This document shows, one piece after another, positions 1 through 6,846 of a stretch of 12,972 nt of DNA. Under the pieces are notes generated by a model. The model ran no database searches, was not told the origin of the DNA, and saw nothing but the letters and a program-made list of their open reading frames with translations. How positions within the stretch are numbered: position 1 is the first letter of the stretch; every line of letters begins with the position of its first letter. A program made the position numbers and the translations under genes. Location: assembly GCA_934096755.1 (NCBI GenBank), contig CAKOMU010000028.1, forward strand, positions 1-12,972, given 5' to 3'. Source of the stretch: an uncultured Bacilli bacterium (GTDB lineage: Bacteria; Bacillota_I; Bacilli_A; RF39; UBA660).

Positions 1-352
1 TATATTGATTAGGATTATCAATTAAATACTTTATCGTATTAACATCGTTAGTAAAGTTATAAATTCCCATTGACACTAATTGAGAAATATACACCGGTGA
101 ATTTACACTTTCACTATCATCCAACAATAAAATAATTTTAGACATATCAAAATTCATCGATAAATTTTGCATAACACTTATATTTTGATAATCTTTGATG
201 GCAGTTATATCAATAATCATTTTATTATAATAAAAATTAGAAAACTGAGCTATTAAATCATCTACACTAAATTCTCCATTAATACTCTTTATAACATCAA
301 TATTTAAACTTCCTAAAAGTGATTGATATTTATTAGATACGATAACATTCAT
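1..352 (-). CDS. Partial TadZ/CpaE-like protein, N-terminal receiver-like domain (3' end beyond left edge)
   Basis: The minus strand is open from an ATG at 352 to the window edge, giving 117 codons beginning MNVIVSNKYQSLLGSL. A good ribosome binding site (GGAGGTGA) lies just upstream. The pattern of alternating strands and helices, with IIDIT around residues 46-50, IILLLDD around 73-79 and GIYNF near 96-100, resembles the atypical receiver domain that precedes the ParA/MinD-like ATPase of TadZ/CpaE proteins. In Tad systems that family localises the pilus machine to a cell site. Its place directly after pilin-like genes in a Tad-like operon supports this. The diagnostic deviant Walker A would lie beyond the window, so the ATPase part is inferred. 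A stand-alone receiver-like protein is the alternative. Confidence 0.65.
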   Translation of the reverse strand, partial: MNVIVSNKYQSLLGSLNIDVIKSINGEFSVDDLIAQFSNFYYNKMIIDITAIKDYQNISVMQNLSMNFDMSKIILLLDDSESVNSPVYISQLVSMGIYNFTNDVNTIKYLIDNPNQY

Positions 353-367
353 TTTTTCACCTCCATC

Positions 368-817
368 CTAACCTATTCGATCATTAGAACCTTTAAATGT
401 ATCGGTTTGACCGTTTATTCTATAAGTTAAAATATTACCCACCACTGGTAAATTAAATTTATAAAAAACAATTACATCATAATATACTTGTTTATTTCGA
501 GCTTTACTTTCTTTAAAACAATAATAATATTTTTTACTACCTTCTGCATATTCATAAGTCCCATTTAAATCAACTGCACCATACCAATCTTCTGCACAAG
601 TACCAACAGTTAAATAACCATTATTAGTAACATAAGAATTAATAACACCTGCCGATGTACTCGTAACACCCTCATATTTTTCAATAATGGTTAGCATCCT
701 ATTTTTGATTGTATAAGCTTTTGAGTAATTAAGTACTAAAGTTAAAAAGCACGCAAAAATGAGAATAAAAAATATTATCAATTGAAAAGACCAAGTTGAA
801 CTACTAACTTCCTTCAT
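368..817 (-). CDS. Pilin-like/TadE-F-like single-span protein with MKE leader (149 aa)
   Basis: Starts MKEVSSSTWSFQ, followed by one hydrophobic helix (about residues 10-31) and a polar, presumably extracellular domain of about 115 residues. It is a paralogue of the adjacent 167-residue protein: both have the MKE start, a cysteine pair with an acidic-aromatic stretch after the first Cys (TCAEDWYGA here), and a similar C-terminal strand around NLPVVGNILTY. The architecture fits minor pilins or TadE/TadF-like pseudopilins, which are inserted in the membrane and join or prime the fibre. There is no charged Gly-ending leader of the ordinary prepilin kind. The AGGAG of its ribosome binding site overlaps the TAG stop of the preceding gene, so translation is probably coupled. 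The assignment rests on architecture and context, not on a recognised family signature. Confidence 0.75.
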   Translation of the reverse strand: MKEVSSSTWSFQLIIFFILIFACFLTLVLNYSKAYTIKNRMLTIIEKYEGVTSTSAGVINSYVTNNGYLTVGTCAEDWYGAVDLNGTYEYAEGSKKYYYCFKESKARNKQVYYDVIVFYKFNLPVVGNILTYRINGQTDTFKGSNDRIG

Positions 818-828
818 ATATCATTCTC

Positions 829-1332
829 CTAGTTTTTATAAATTACTTTTGTTTCACCTTTAGTAGAAAAATTATAAATTTGTTTAACCACTGGTAAGTC
901 TAATTGAAAAAAGACCTTTATTTGATAATATTTTCCTACAACAAAATCACCTGTTGCTAATTTTCCATTTAAATCACTGACTTCCTTCAACAAATAACTA
1001 TCAACATCTGCAGTAGCTGTAACTTCATTTATACAAATTGATGCATATTCCCCATCATTAACTCTTTCTCCGTTTCGTGCATAACCGGCAAAATCATCAT
1101 CACATTTACCTGTAGTTCTATAGGAAGCATTAGATAATATTTCTATAATATCATCATTTAAACGATCACCATCAACATAATTACCATTGTTTAATTCTAA
1201 ATAATTTAAAACTTCATCCTTAACTGCAAAAGCATTAGAATTATTAATAGTTAAAGCCATTATAGCTGTGAATAGTAAAATAAATAATACAACAATTTGA
1301 AATATAGTTGTCATACTCATAGCTTCTTTCAT
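829..1332 (-). CDS. Pilin-like/TadE-F-like single-span protein with MKE leader (167 aa)
   Basis: Begins MKEAMSMTTIFQIVV with a single membrane helix at about residues 9-30, then an extracellular domain. A Cys pair (in GKCDDDFAGYARNG and ASICINEV) could form a disulfide, and the C-terminal segment FQLDLPVVKQIYNF parallels FNLPVVGNILTY of the next protein, so the two arose by tandem duplication. By architecture and position it is a minor pilin or TadE/F-like pseudopilin of the Tad-like machine. Its ribosome binding site (AGGTGA) overlaps the TAG stop of the upstream pilin, and the gap is only 10 bp. Exact function unknown; it could also be an assembly or length-control subunit. Confidence 0.75.
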   Translation of the reverse strand: MKEAMSMTTIFQIVVLFILLFTAIMALTINNSNAFAVKDEVLNYLELNNGNYVDGDRLNDDIIEILSNASYRTTGKCDDDFAGYARNGERVNDGEYASICINEVTATADVDSYLLKEVSDLNGKLATGDFVVGKYYQIKVFFQLDLPVVKQIYNFSTKGETKVIYKN

Positions 1333-1342
1333 TTTAATTCAC

Positions 1343-1615
1343 CTACCCTTTAAATGGACAATATGCTATATTTGTTTCACTTTTCAAATCTTCCAAAGAC
1401 TGTGAACAATAACACATATTATCATTACCAGTAGCATCTAATGCCTTTTGCATACCAGACTCACTACAATCACATACTGCTTTTCCACACTGTGCATTTT
1501 GTTGAAAATTACTATTCAATGAAGGCCATACAAAACCGAAAAAAAAGGCCATCAAGATTCCAACTGATATAGCCACTATAACAGTTAAATTTAATTCTCC
1601 GGTAGCCTCTTTCAT
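1343..1615 (-). CDS. Small Cys-rich pilin-like protein (90 aa)
   Basis: Starts MKEATGELNLTVIV, followed by one hydrophobic helix (about residues 9-28) and a short tail with six cysteines between residues 43 and 87. The first nine residues are identical to those of the neighbouring 81-residue protein, and both helices end in FVWP. Size, lone N-terminal helix and position behind the TadB/C-like platform genes fit a Flp-type (type IVc) pilin. The classical Flp cleavage context is not obvious: Glu3 and Glu7 are present but no standard leader. The even cysteine count suggests three disulfides outside the cell. Ribosome binding site AAGGACGTGA is weaker than that of the upstream pilin gene, so this is more likely a minor subunit. 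Confidence 0.8.
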   Translation of the reverse strand: MKEATGELNLTVIVAISVGILMAFFFGFVWPSLNSNFQQNAQCGKAVCDCSESGMQKALDATGNDNMCYCSQSLEDLKSETNIAYCPFKG

Positions 1616-1627
1616 TTCTTCACGTCC

Positions 1628-1873
1628 TTAATTTTCTTTAGTTTCACTACTACAAGTTTTAGTTTTTCCATCTACAGTACAAACACCACCACTACAGCTA
1701 ATACCATTTTCTTCATCAGCATAATCGCTATTACCAGCAGCATTACATGCAGTAGTTAATTTTAAATTAGTTTGAATAGTTGGCCAAACAAACAAATAAA
1801 AGAATGATCCAACCGCAGCAATTGCAACAACAGTTACAACAGTCATGTTTAATTCTCCAGTTGCTTCTTTCAT
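1628..1873 (-). CDS. Small Cys-containing pilin-like protein, candidate major subunit (81 aa)
   Basis: Starts MKEATGELNMTVVTVV with a single helix (about residues 9-29) ending in FVWP, then a short acidic tail carrying four cysteines and no other recognisable domain. It is the first gene behind the near-consensus promoter at 1905-1933 and has a very strong ribosome binding site (AAAGGAGG), which makes it the best candidate for the abundant fibre subunit. Paralogue of the following 90-residue protein. Flp-like by size and topology, but its N-terminus lacks the usual Flp leader and processing motif, so it may be processed in an unusual way or not at all. Function inferred from context. Confidence 0.8.
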   Translation of the reverse strand: MKEATGELNMTVVTVVAIAAVGSFFYLFVWPTIQTNLKLTTACNAAGNSDYADEENGISCSGGVCTVDGKTKTCSSETKEN

Positions 1874-1904
1874 ATATTAAATTCCTCCTTTATTTTCTAT
1901 ACTT

Positions 1905-1933
1905 ATTATAACTTAAATTATCTAAAATATCAA
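1905..1933 (-). promoter_or_regulatory. Near-consensus sigma-A promoter for the pilin genes
   Basis: On the minus strand TTGATA (1933-1928) is followed after exactly 17 bases by TATAAT (1910-1905). The expected start site is near 1898, leaving a leader of about 25 bases with the AAAGGAGG binding site before the ATG at 1873. It is the only sizeable gap (85 bp) inside the operon. No terminator is visible before it, so pilins can be transcribed both from here and by read-through. Confidence 0.8.
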
Positions 1934-1958
1934 TTTTTTTTCACAGTTTGGATGTCTA

Positions 1959-2747
1959 CTATATGTTCATAAGTTGAATAACAGCAAGTATTAACAAAAT
2001 CATTAATCCAATCCCAGTCGTTATCAACATCGACATCGTTTTATTTTCCATTTTTTCCAATCTACTTTTATATCTAGTTTCTCTTGCTTTTTGTTGTAAA
2101 GAAGATATAGATCGAGAAAAAGTCAAAATTTGTTCTTGTTTTCTTTCTTGTCTACCTAAACTAAGACGATACAAAAGTCTCATCATTCGCATCGAATCTC
2201 TTACTGGATACTTTCTAGCAAATTCCATATAAGGTTCAATTGAATCGTCACCAGAATTAATGGCATCGATCATTTCTTGCAATCCATCTTTAAATATTTC
2301 AGGCGCCTCAGCCATTGATTTTCCCATTGCGACCGGCACTGTATAATGTTGAATTAAAATTTCCAAGTTTTTCAAATAATGAGGTAACATAGCATCAATA
2401 TCAGCCATATGTCTTTGATAAAACTTCTTTATATCACTATAAGACATTTTAAAAACAAAATAACCTACTACAAATATCAACAATACTTTAACAGCATTCA
2501 AATCCTTAATCATAAAGAATAGTATTAAAACCATTACTATTAAAGCATTTTTAATTCTTTTATTAAACAAAATATCGGGATTAATATTATTACCATATTT
2601 AGCCCTTACATAAAAATCCCAATCACTTTCTTTAAGTTTTAAAAACAATCTTTGGTTATCACTAATTAATTGATTTAAACTAATTTGACCTGTAACAGTC
2701 ATAATAAAGAAGACAATGACAGCAACAATAATAATTTCTATTTGCAT
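1959..2747 (-). CDS. TadC-like inner-membrane platform protein (type II secretion F family-like, 262 aa)
   Basis: Predicted membrane segments lie at about residues 3-20, 66-82 and 85-102, with a final one at 239-260. Between them is a long cytoplasmic helical region carrying YLKNLEILIQHY and RLLYRLSLGRQERKQEQI. This layout, with most spans paired before a cytoplasmic helical bundle and one span at the C-terminus, is that of the TadB/TadC/GspF platform proteins, on which the ATPase acts to drive pilin extraction. It lies directly after the TadB-like gene, and its ATG overlaps the stop of that gene by one base (TAATG), implying translational coupling and matched amounts. Sequence motifs are weak, so the TadB versus TadC naming is by gene order. 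Confidence 0.78.
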   Translation of the reverse strand: MQIEIIIVAVIVFFIMTVTGQISLNQLISDNQRLFLKLKESDWDFYVRAKYGNNINPDILFNKRIKNALIVMVLILFFMIKDLNAVKVLLIFVVGYFVFKMSYSDIKKFYQRHMADIDAMLPHYLKNLEILIQHYTVPVAMGKSMAEAPEIFKDGLQEMIDAINSGDDSIEPYMEFARKYPVRDSMRMMRLLYRLSLGRQERKQEQILTFSRSISSLQQKARETRYKSRLEKMENKTMSMLITTGIGLMILLILAVIQLMNI

Positions 2748-3652
2748 TATTCTACCCCCACATCTTCATTATAATATTTTTCCCCACTCATTAAGAAAAA
2801 AGCATTAATTATAACAATTGCATGCAAGATTATTTGCACATACCATAAATCTAACATTTGAATATAATTAGCTTCTCCAAGCATAAAACGTAATACAATA
2901 ACTAGTAGATAAAGAATTAAACCAAATCTTAAAAATCTACCATGGAAATTACTTCTATCCATTTGGTCTCTATATACTCCTTCAACTAACGAGTCGATAT
3001 CCATTGACATATTTTCTAAAGCTTGTCCAGAATCTTTTGCCCCTTCTTTTGTTATTTGTAAAAATAATTGATGCATATTTTTAACCATATAATAAGGGTA
3101 TTTAGAATTAAAATATTGAATTGATTCATCGATAGTACCATTTTGATAAGACATTTCTATCATTTTTCGTACATCACTTAAAACAGGATCTTCCAAAATA
3201 CCAGAATCTCTTACTCCTTCTAGTGATTTAACAAAACTTTGAGTAGTATTAAATTCCATTATAACGTTAGTAGTATAAGTTTGTATTTGTTCAAATATAT
3301 ATTCACTATAAATTCTTTGTAATCTTAAATATGCCAAATAAGGAATAACTGCTATTGCCAATACTGCATAAATAATAGCTATAATAATACTATAAAAGTA
3401 AAAGTAACCAACCACTGCAGCAATACCTCCAAGTAATGCTGCTTGAGTTAAATATTCTCTCGCTGAATATTCTTGTCCTAATTCTTTAGCTTTTTCTCTT
3501 ACAATTTTAAAAGAATAAGGAGCATACTTATCATACATTTGTGTAGCATTATCAACAACAACTTTATAAGCATTTGCTCCAGGATTACGTCGTACAATCA
3601 AGACAACCGCAGCTATAATAAGTAAAATGATCAATTCCGGAAAATAGTGCAT
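2747..3652 (-). CDS. TadB-like inner-membrane platform protein (301 aa)
   Basis: An N-terminal span (about residues 4-21) is followed by a hydrophobic pair (about 74-108). Then come a cytoplasmic helical domain with IQTYTTNVIMEFN, SFVKSLEGVRDSGI and MVKNMHQLFLQITKEGAKDSGQ, and two C-terminal spans (about 241-293). The helical domain has the look of the T2SSF domain of TadB/GspF proteins: a regularly spaced set of amphipathic helices with an NxxxxxxQSF-type region. In Tad systems TadB and TadC form the membrane platform that couples the hexameric ATPase to pilin polymerisation. A clear AAAGGAGT binding site precedes the ATG at 3652. Placed between the ATPase gene and the TadC-like gene, the canonical order tadA-tadB-tadC. 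Confidence 0.85.
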   Translation of the reverse strand: MHYFPELIILLIIAAVVLIVRRNPGANAYKVVVDNATQMYDKYAPYSFKIVREKAKELGQEYSAREYLTQAALLGGIAAVVGYFYFYSIIIAIIYAVLAIAVIPYLAYLRLQRIYSEYIFEQIQTYTTNVIMEFNTTQSFVKSLEGVRDSGILEDPVLSDVRKMIEMSYQNGTIDESIQYFNSKYPYYMVKNMHQLFLQITKEGAKDSGQALENMSMDIDSLVEGVYRDQMDRSNFHGRFLRFGLILYLLVIVLRFMLGEANYIQMLDLWYVQIILHAIVIINAFFLMSGEKYYNEDVGVE

Positions 3653-3669
3653 TTCTTACTCCTTTCTTC

Positions 3670-4776
3670 TTATAAACTTTCAATAGCATCCATATCAACA
3701 TGATTAGGATTATTCTCTTTAGCTTTTACAAAATAATCTTCTTTAATGTCTACACCTTGAACTCCTAAATAATCAATTAAATATTTTGTAGGATTATTAA
3801 AACTAAATTTACCATCCAAAGCTTTTTTAAATATTATATTTGCTCCAGCTTGGTTATTTTCATCAACATAAAATTCTACAACTTCAATAATTTCTCTTTG
3901 AAATCTACCTAATTCTTTACTCATATAACCTTTGACGTGTACACCAATTTGCACATATCTATGAATCGATTTTAAGAATTGATCAATATCTTGATTACTT
4001 TCGAGCAAACTATACATACGCATAGGAATATTTAGGGCTCTATCGGAGTGAATTGTCGATATAATATTATGTCCTGAAGATATTGAGTTACGAACCGCTG
4101 TAACTGCTTCAGCACTACGAACTTCGGAAAGTAAAATCCATCTTGGATTTTGTCGCATACAAGTAACTAACACATCACTATAAGAAGCAATATTATTAGT
4201 TTTCATCGCTACTATATCACGATGAGGAAATATTTTATCTAAGTGTAATTCTAGAGTATCCTCAATAGTAATTATTTTTTCATTTTCTTTAGTATGACTG
4301 GCTAAATACTTAACGAGCTCAGTTTTCCCAGAACCAGTTTCACCACTAACAATAATATTACAATGGCCTTCAACACAAGTCATTAAAAAATCATGTAAAT
4401 CTTCAGTAACGTATTGTTCATTAATAAGTTTATCTTTGTTTAGACGGATTTTGGCAGGCGTCTTTCTTATTACACAACATATACCATTGGTTGCAATAGA
4501 TTCATGAACAAAGTTTAACCGTAATTCAGCAGATTCAGCATCCAAAAAAGGATGTGCCATATTAAAGGTTTTCCCCATAACATTAGAACATTGAAAAGCT
4601 AACTTTTCCATTAAAGCATTATTGATCTCTGGTCTATCGACTCTATAAACACCTTTATCAAGAGTTTTTAGCCACACTTGACCTCCGTTTGAATAAGAAA
4701 CGTCAGTTACATTATCTTCTTCCAAAAACTCTTTTAAAGGCCCAAAATCTATTTGTGAAAATATAGCATCATTCAC
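3670..4776 (-). CDS. CpaF/TadA-like secretion ATPase (type II/IV secretion ATPase superfamily, 368 aa)
   Basis: Cytoplasmic motor that hydrolyses ATP to drive pilus assembly. Counting from the start chosen here, Walker A is GETGSGKT (residues 145-152), the Asp box is IITIEDTLEL (168-177), Walker B is ILLSEVRS (214-221), and the His box is STIHSDRA (240-247). The central strand REI.. WILL and the VRNSISSGH linker are also typical. CpaF proteins usually have GEVRG at Walker B; here it is SEVRS, with the catalytic Glu kept. The protein is shorter than the roughly 450-500 residues common in CpaF, with a reduced N-terminal domain. Start choice: an in-frame GTG at 4785 lies inside the GAGGTGAT binding site, so the GTG at 4776, six bases after that core, is preferred. 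Flanked by cpaB-like and tadB-like genes. Confidence 0.93.
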   Translation of the reverse strand: MNDAIFSQIDFGPLKEFLEEDNVTDVSYSNGGQVWLKTLDKGVYRVDRPEINNALMEKLAFQCSNVMGKTFNMAHPFLDAESAELRLNFVHESIATNGICCVIRKTPAKIRLNKDKLINEQYVTEDLHDFLMTCVEGHCNIIVSGETGSGKTELVKYLASHTKENEKIITIEDTLELHLDKIFPHRDIVAMKTNNIASYSDVLVTCMRQNPRWILLSEVRSAEAVTAVRNSISSGHNIISTIHSDRALNIPMRMYSLLESNQDIDQFLKSIHRYVQIGVHVKGYMSKELGRFQREIIEVVEFYVDENNQAGANIIFKKALDGKFSFNNPTKYLIDYLGVQGVDIKEDYFVKAKENNPNHVDMDAIESL

Positions 4777-4780
4777 AAGT

Positions 4781-4789
4781 ATCACCTCT
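4781..4789 (-). promoter_or_regulatory. Ribosome binding site deciding the CpaF-like start
   Basis: Minus-strand AGAGGTGAT is an eight-to-nine-base match to the anti-Shine-Dalgarno complement. It contains the upstream in-frame GTG (4785-4783), which therefore cannot be the start; the GTG at 4776-4774 is correctly spaced downstream. Confidence 0.75.
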
Positions 4790-4794
4790 TTTTA

Positions 4795-5628
4795 TCATTC
4801 ATTTGTATCTGTATTAGTATTACTATCAGTATTATTTTCTGCAGAATTATCATCAGTAATATCTACAGTTACTTGTCTTGCTTGACTATCAATTAAGGTA
4901 ATCAAAGCATCGTTTGTAATTTCAGTCTTAGCATCTTTATCAGCATTATTTTTATTAATAGGTACTGGATATAGTTGCATACCACTCAAATATTCAATTT
5001 TCTTTAAGTATTCATACATAGTAGTATCAACCGCAAAAGATAACCAAGCTGGAGTTCTACCACTAGAAACATCAAAAACATTTTGGCCACTAGAATCTTT
5101 TACACTCAATACCTCAATATTTTTAATAAATTCTTCATAAACTTGTTTATTATCATCACTAGTCATCAACCATAAATCAATTTTATCACCAGGATATATC
5201 GAATTAGCATACGTCGTATTATTATCTACTTTCAACCAATACTGACGATAATTTTCTGGTATAACTTCTAAATCTCTACCAATTAAGTTTTTTTGATCAA
5301 CTACTTGATCTTTATAAAACATTGCACCTTTAGTTATAGAAGTATTATTAGTAACATAATATCCAATAATTTGACTTGAGTTAGTAATAATACTAGCTTT
5401 TTTTAATATATCACTATTAACTTCCACATATTCGATATCATCTTTCGTAATTTTAGTACCAGCAGTAATATCTTTAGCGGCTACTGGCACTCTTTGAGGT
5501 TTTACTGCTTTATCTAAAGTCCAACTATAAACAAACCACAAAGCAATTACGCCAGCAAGAACAGCTAAAATAGTCACCGTGTTTCGATTAAGCAACAAAG
5601 TTCTAATTTTCTCTAATAAAGCACTCAA
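4795..5628 (-). CDS. CpaB/RcpC-like SAF-domain membrane protein, copy 1 (277 aa, TTG start)
   Basis: A membrane helix at about residues 17-36 anchors an extracellular protein. The SAF domain (about 46-111) contains VPVAAKDITAGTKITKDDIEYV, shown here in two parts: VPVAAKDITAG and TKITKDDIEYV. A second beta-rich domain follows (about 123-225), holding YANSIYPGDKIDLWL and TPAWLSFAV. The C-terminal 30 residues are a low-complexity Asn/Asp/Thr tail absent from copy 2. CpaB/RcpC proteins work on the outer face in Tad assembly; in diderms they meet the secretin and may bind glycans through SAF, and in a monoderm a wall-facing role is inferred. The start is TTG (5628), supported by GGAGGG six bases upstream, inside the end of the preceding gene; only two bases separate the genes. 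Confidence 0.88.
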   Translation of the reverse strand: MSALLEKIRTLLLNRNTVTILAVLAGVIALWFVYSWTLDKAVKPQRVPVAAKDITAGTKITKDDIEYVEVNSDILKKASIITNSSQIIGYYVTNNTSITKGAMFYKDQVVDQKNLIGRDLEVIPENYRQYWLKVDNNTTYANSIYPGDKIDLWLMTSDDNKQVYEEFIKNIEVLSVKDSSGQNVFDVSSGRTPAWLSFAVDTTMYEYLKKIEYLSGMQLYPVPINKNNADKDAKTEITNDALITLIDSQARQVTVDITDDNSAENNTDSNTNTDTNE

Positions 5629-5630
5629 AA

Positions 5631-6404
5631 TTATCCCTCCATCCTTTTCGATTGATTTTCAATAATACTCTTTAATTCAGTGCTAGAATATTGAGTAGAA
5701 CCAGTTTCAGCATTATATAAATTATTTTTAGGAACCGGAATAATACTTATACCACGAATGGATTCAGCCATCTTTAAATAACGATACATATCTGTTGGTA
5801 CAGCAAATAAAAGCCATGCTGGAGTTTTACCACTAGTTACATCAAATACACTTTGACCGTTGCTATCTCTAACTCCTAAAACTTCAATATTAGAAATAAA
5901 TTCTCCAAAAACTAACATATCATTTTCTGTAGTTTTCATCCATAAATCAATTTTATCGCCTGGAAATATTGAGTTAGCATAAGTACTTGTATTATCAACT
6001 TTTAATTGATAAATGGTATATCCTTCAGGTATTTCATCAAATATCGCATTAGGTAATTCTTTTTTTTCTACTACTTGAGTTTTATAAAACATTCCACCTT
6101 TGGAAATAGAAGTTCCAGTAGTAATATATTTACCAACTAAACTAGTAATTTCTGTTTTTTTATAAACATCAGCATTTTTCAAAAATTTACTACTTACTTT
6201 AACATACTCAATATCATCTTTAGTTATTTCTTGCGTTGCACTTAAATTACTTTTTGCAACAGGTACAAGTACGGGATTTACTTGATTATTAACACGATAC
6301 AAGTAGAATCCCACAAGCACTGCTAGTCCAGCAACGACACCAACAATTGTAACAGTTGTTTTATTAGTAAAAAATCTAGAAAATGTCTTTGTCAAACCAC
6401 CCAT
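5631..6404 (-). CDS. CpaB/RcpC-like SAF-domain membrane protein, copy 2 (257 aa)
   Basis: Same plan as the adjacent downstream gene: a membrane helix (about residues 17-36), then a SAF domain (about 46-112) with LVPVAKSNLSATQEITKDD, and a beta-rich domain with YANSIFPGDKIDLWM and SGKTPAWLLFAV. Across a 76-residue stretch from about residue 136 the two copies match at about two thirds of positions by eye, so this is a tandem duplication with divergence. The SAF loop of copy 2 has lost the usual AG turn (SATQE against TAGTK), and the polar C-terminal tail is missing. It has an ATG with a strong AAAGGAGG site, unlike the TTG of copy 1. Likely extracellular or wall-zone component of the Tad-like machine. 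Confidence 0.88.
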   Translation of the reverse strand: MGGLTKTFSRFFTNKTTVTIVGVVAGLAVLVGFYLYRVNNQVNPVLVPVAKSNLSATQEITKDDIEYVKVSSKFLKNADVYKKTEITSLVGKYITTGTSISKGGMFYKTQVVEKKELPNAIFDEIPEGYTIYQLKVDNTSTYANSIFPGDKIDLWMKTTENDMLVFGEFISNIEVLGVRDSNGQSVFDVTSGKTPAWLLFAVPTDMYRYLKMAESIRGISIIPVPKNNLYNAETGSTQYSSTELKSIIENQSKRMEG

Positions 6405-6422
6405 TTTATTCCTCCTTTACTA

Positions 6423-6836
6423 TTATTCTTCAATAGTATTTCCTTCTAAAATAGCATCAATTCTTTCAACCATATCCACACTAGTTGCATCACCTAACAC
6501 ATTAAAGCTATTTGATTTACTCTTAATTTCAACACTAACTTTAGGAGGAGCTTCATATACTCCATAAAAACTAACAGTATAAGTAGTATTTAAAGAAGCA
6601 GTTTCAGCAAACCGTCTTAAAAAACTTTCATAAAATTTTTCTTTATTAATTTTTATTTCTCCATAAGTTCGGTAATAAGAATAATCAACAGCATCTACAA
6701 GTGCAGCATCAGTGATTTCTTTTACCAAATAATAATCTTGAGTACTCGAAGTAGTTATATTTTGTACTAACAACATTATAACTACTATAACAATACCCAG
6801 TAATATTAGCCAGTATGCCCAAAAAGCATTCTTCAT
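6423..6836 (-). CDS. Small TadE-like single-span protein (137 aa)
   Basis: Starts MKNAFWAYWLILLGIVIVV, with one membrane helix at about residues 5-26 followed by a roughly 110-residue extracellular domain with no cysteine. The region after the helix (VKEITDAALVDAVDYSYYR) is helical and resembles the stretch after the membrane span in TadE/TadG-type pseudopilins. The remainder contains beta-rich YTVSFYGVYEA and PPKVSVEIKSKSN. Function is not established; by architecture and operon position it is a pseudopilin-like component that may link the secreted proteins upstream to the assembly machine. The GGGGTGA binding site overlaps the TAG stop of the large upstream gene. Confidence 0.7.
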   Translation of the reverse strand: MKNAFWAYWLILLGIVIVVIMLLVQNITTSSTQDYYLVKEITDAALVDAVDYSYYRTYGEIKINKEKFYESFLRRFAETASLNTTYTVSFYGVYEAPPKVSVEIKSKSNSFNVLGDATSVDMVERIDAILEGNTIEE

Positions 6837-6846
6837 CTATTCACCC

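Noticed and set aside
1934..1941. Run of eight T as a terminator
   Set aside because: The T run is on the plus strand, where no gene is transcribed; on the minus strand it is an A run with no stable preceding hairpin.
4783..4785. In-frame GTG as start of the CpaF-like ATPase
   Set aside because: It is inside the GAGGTGAT ribosome binding site; the GTG at 4776 is properly spaced.
3670..4785. Competence (ComG) or PilB-type system instead of Tad-like
   Set aside because: The adjacent SAF-domain CpaB-like pair, two separate small platform proteins and CpaF-style motif set fit Tad better; ComG has a single ComGB-like platform and N-methylated pilins with clear leaders.
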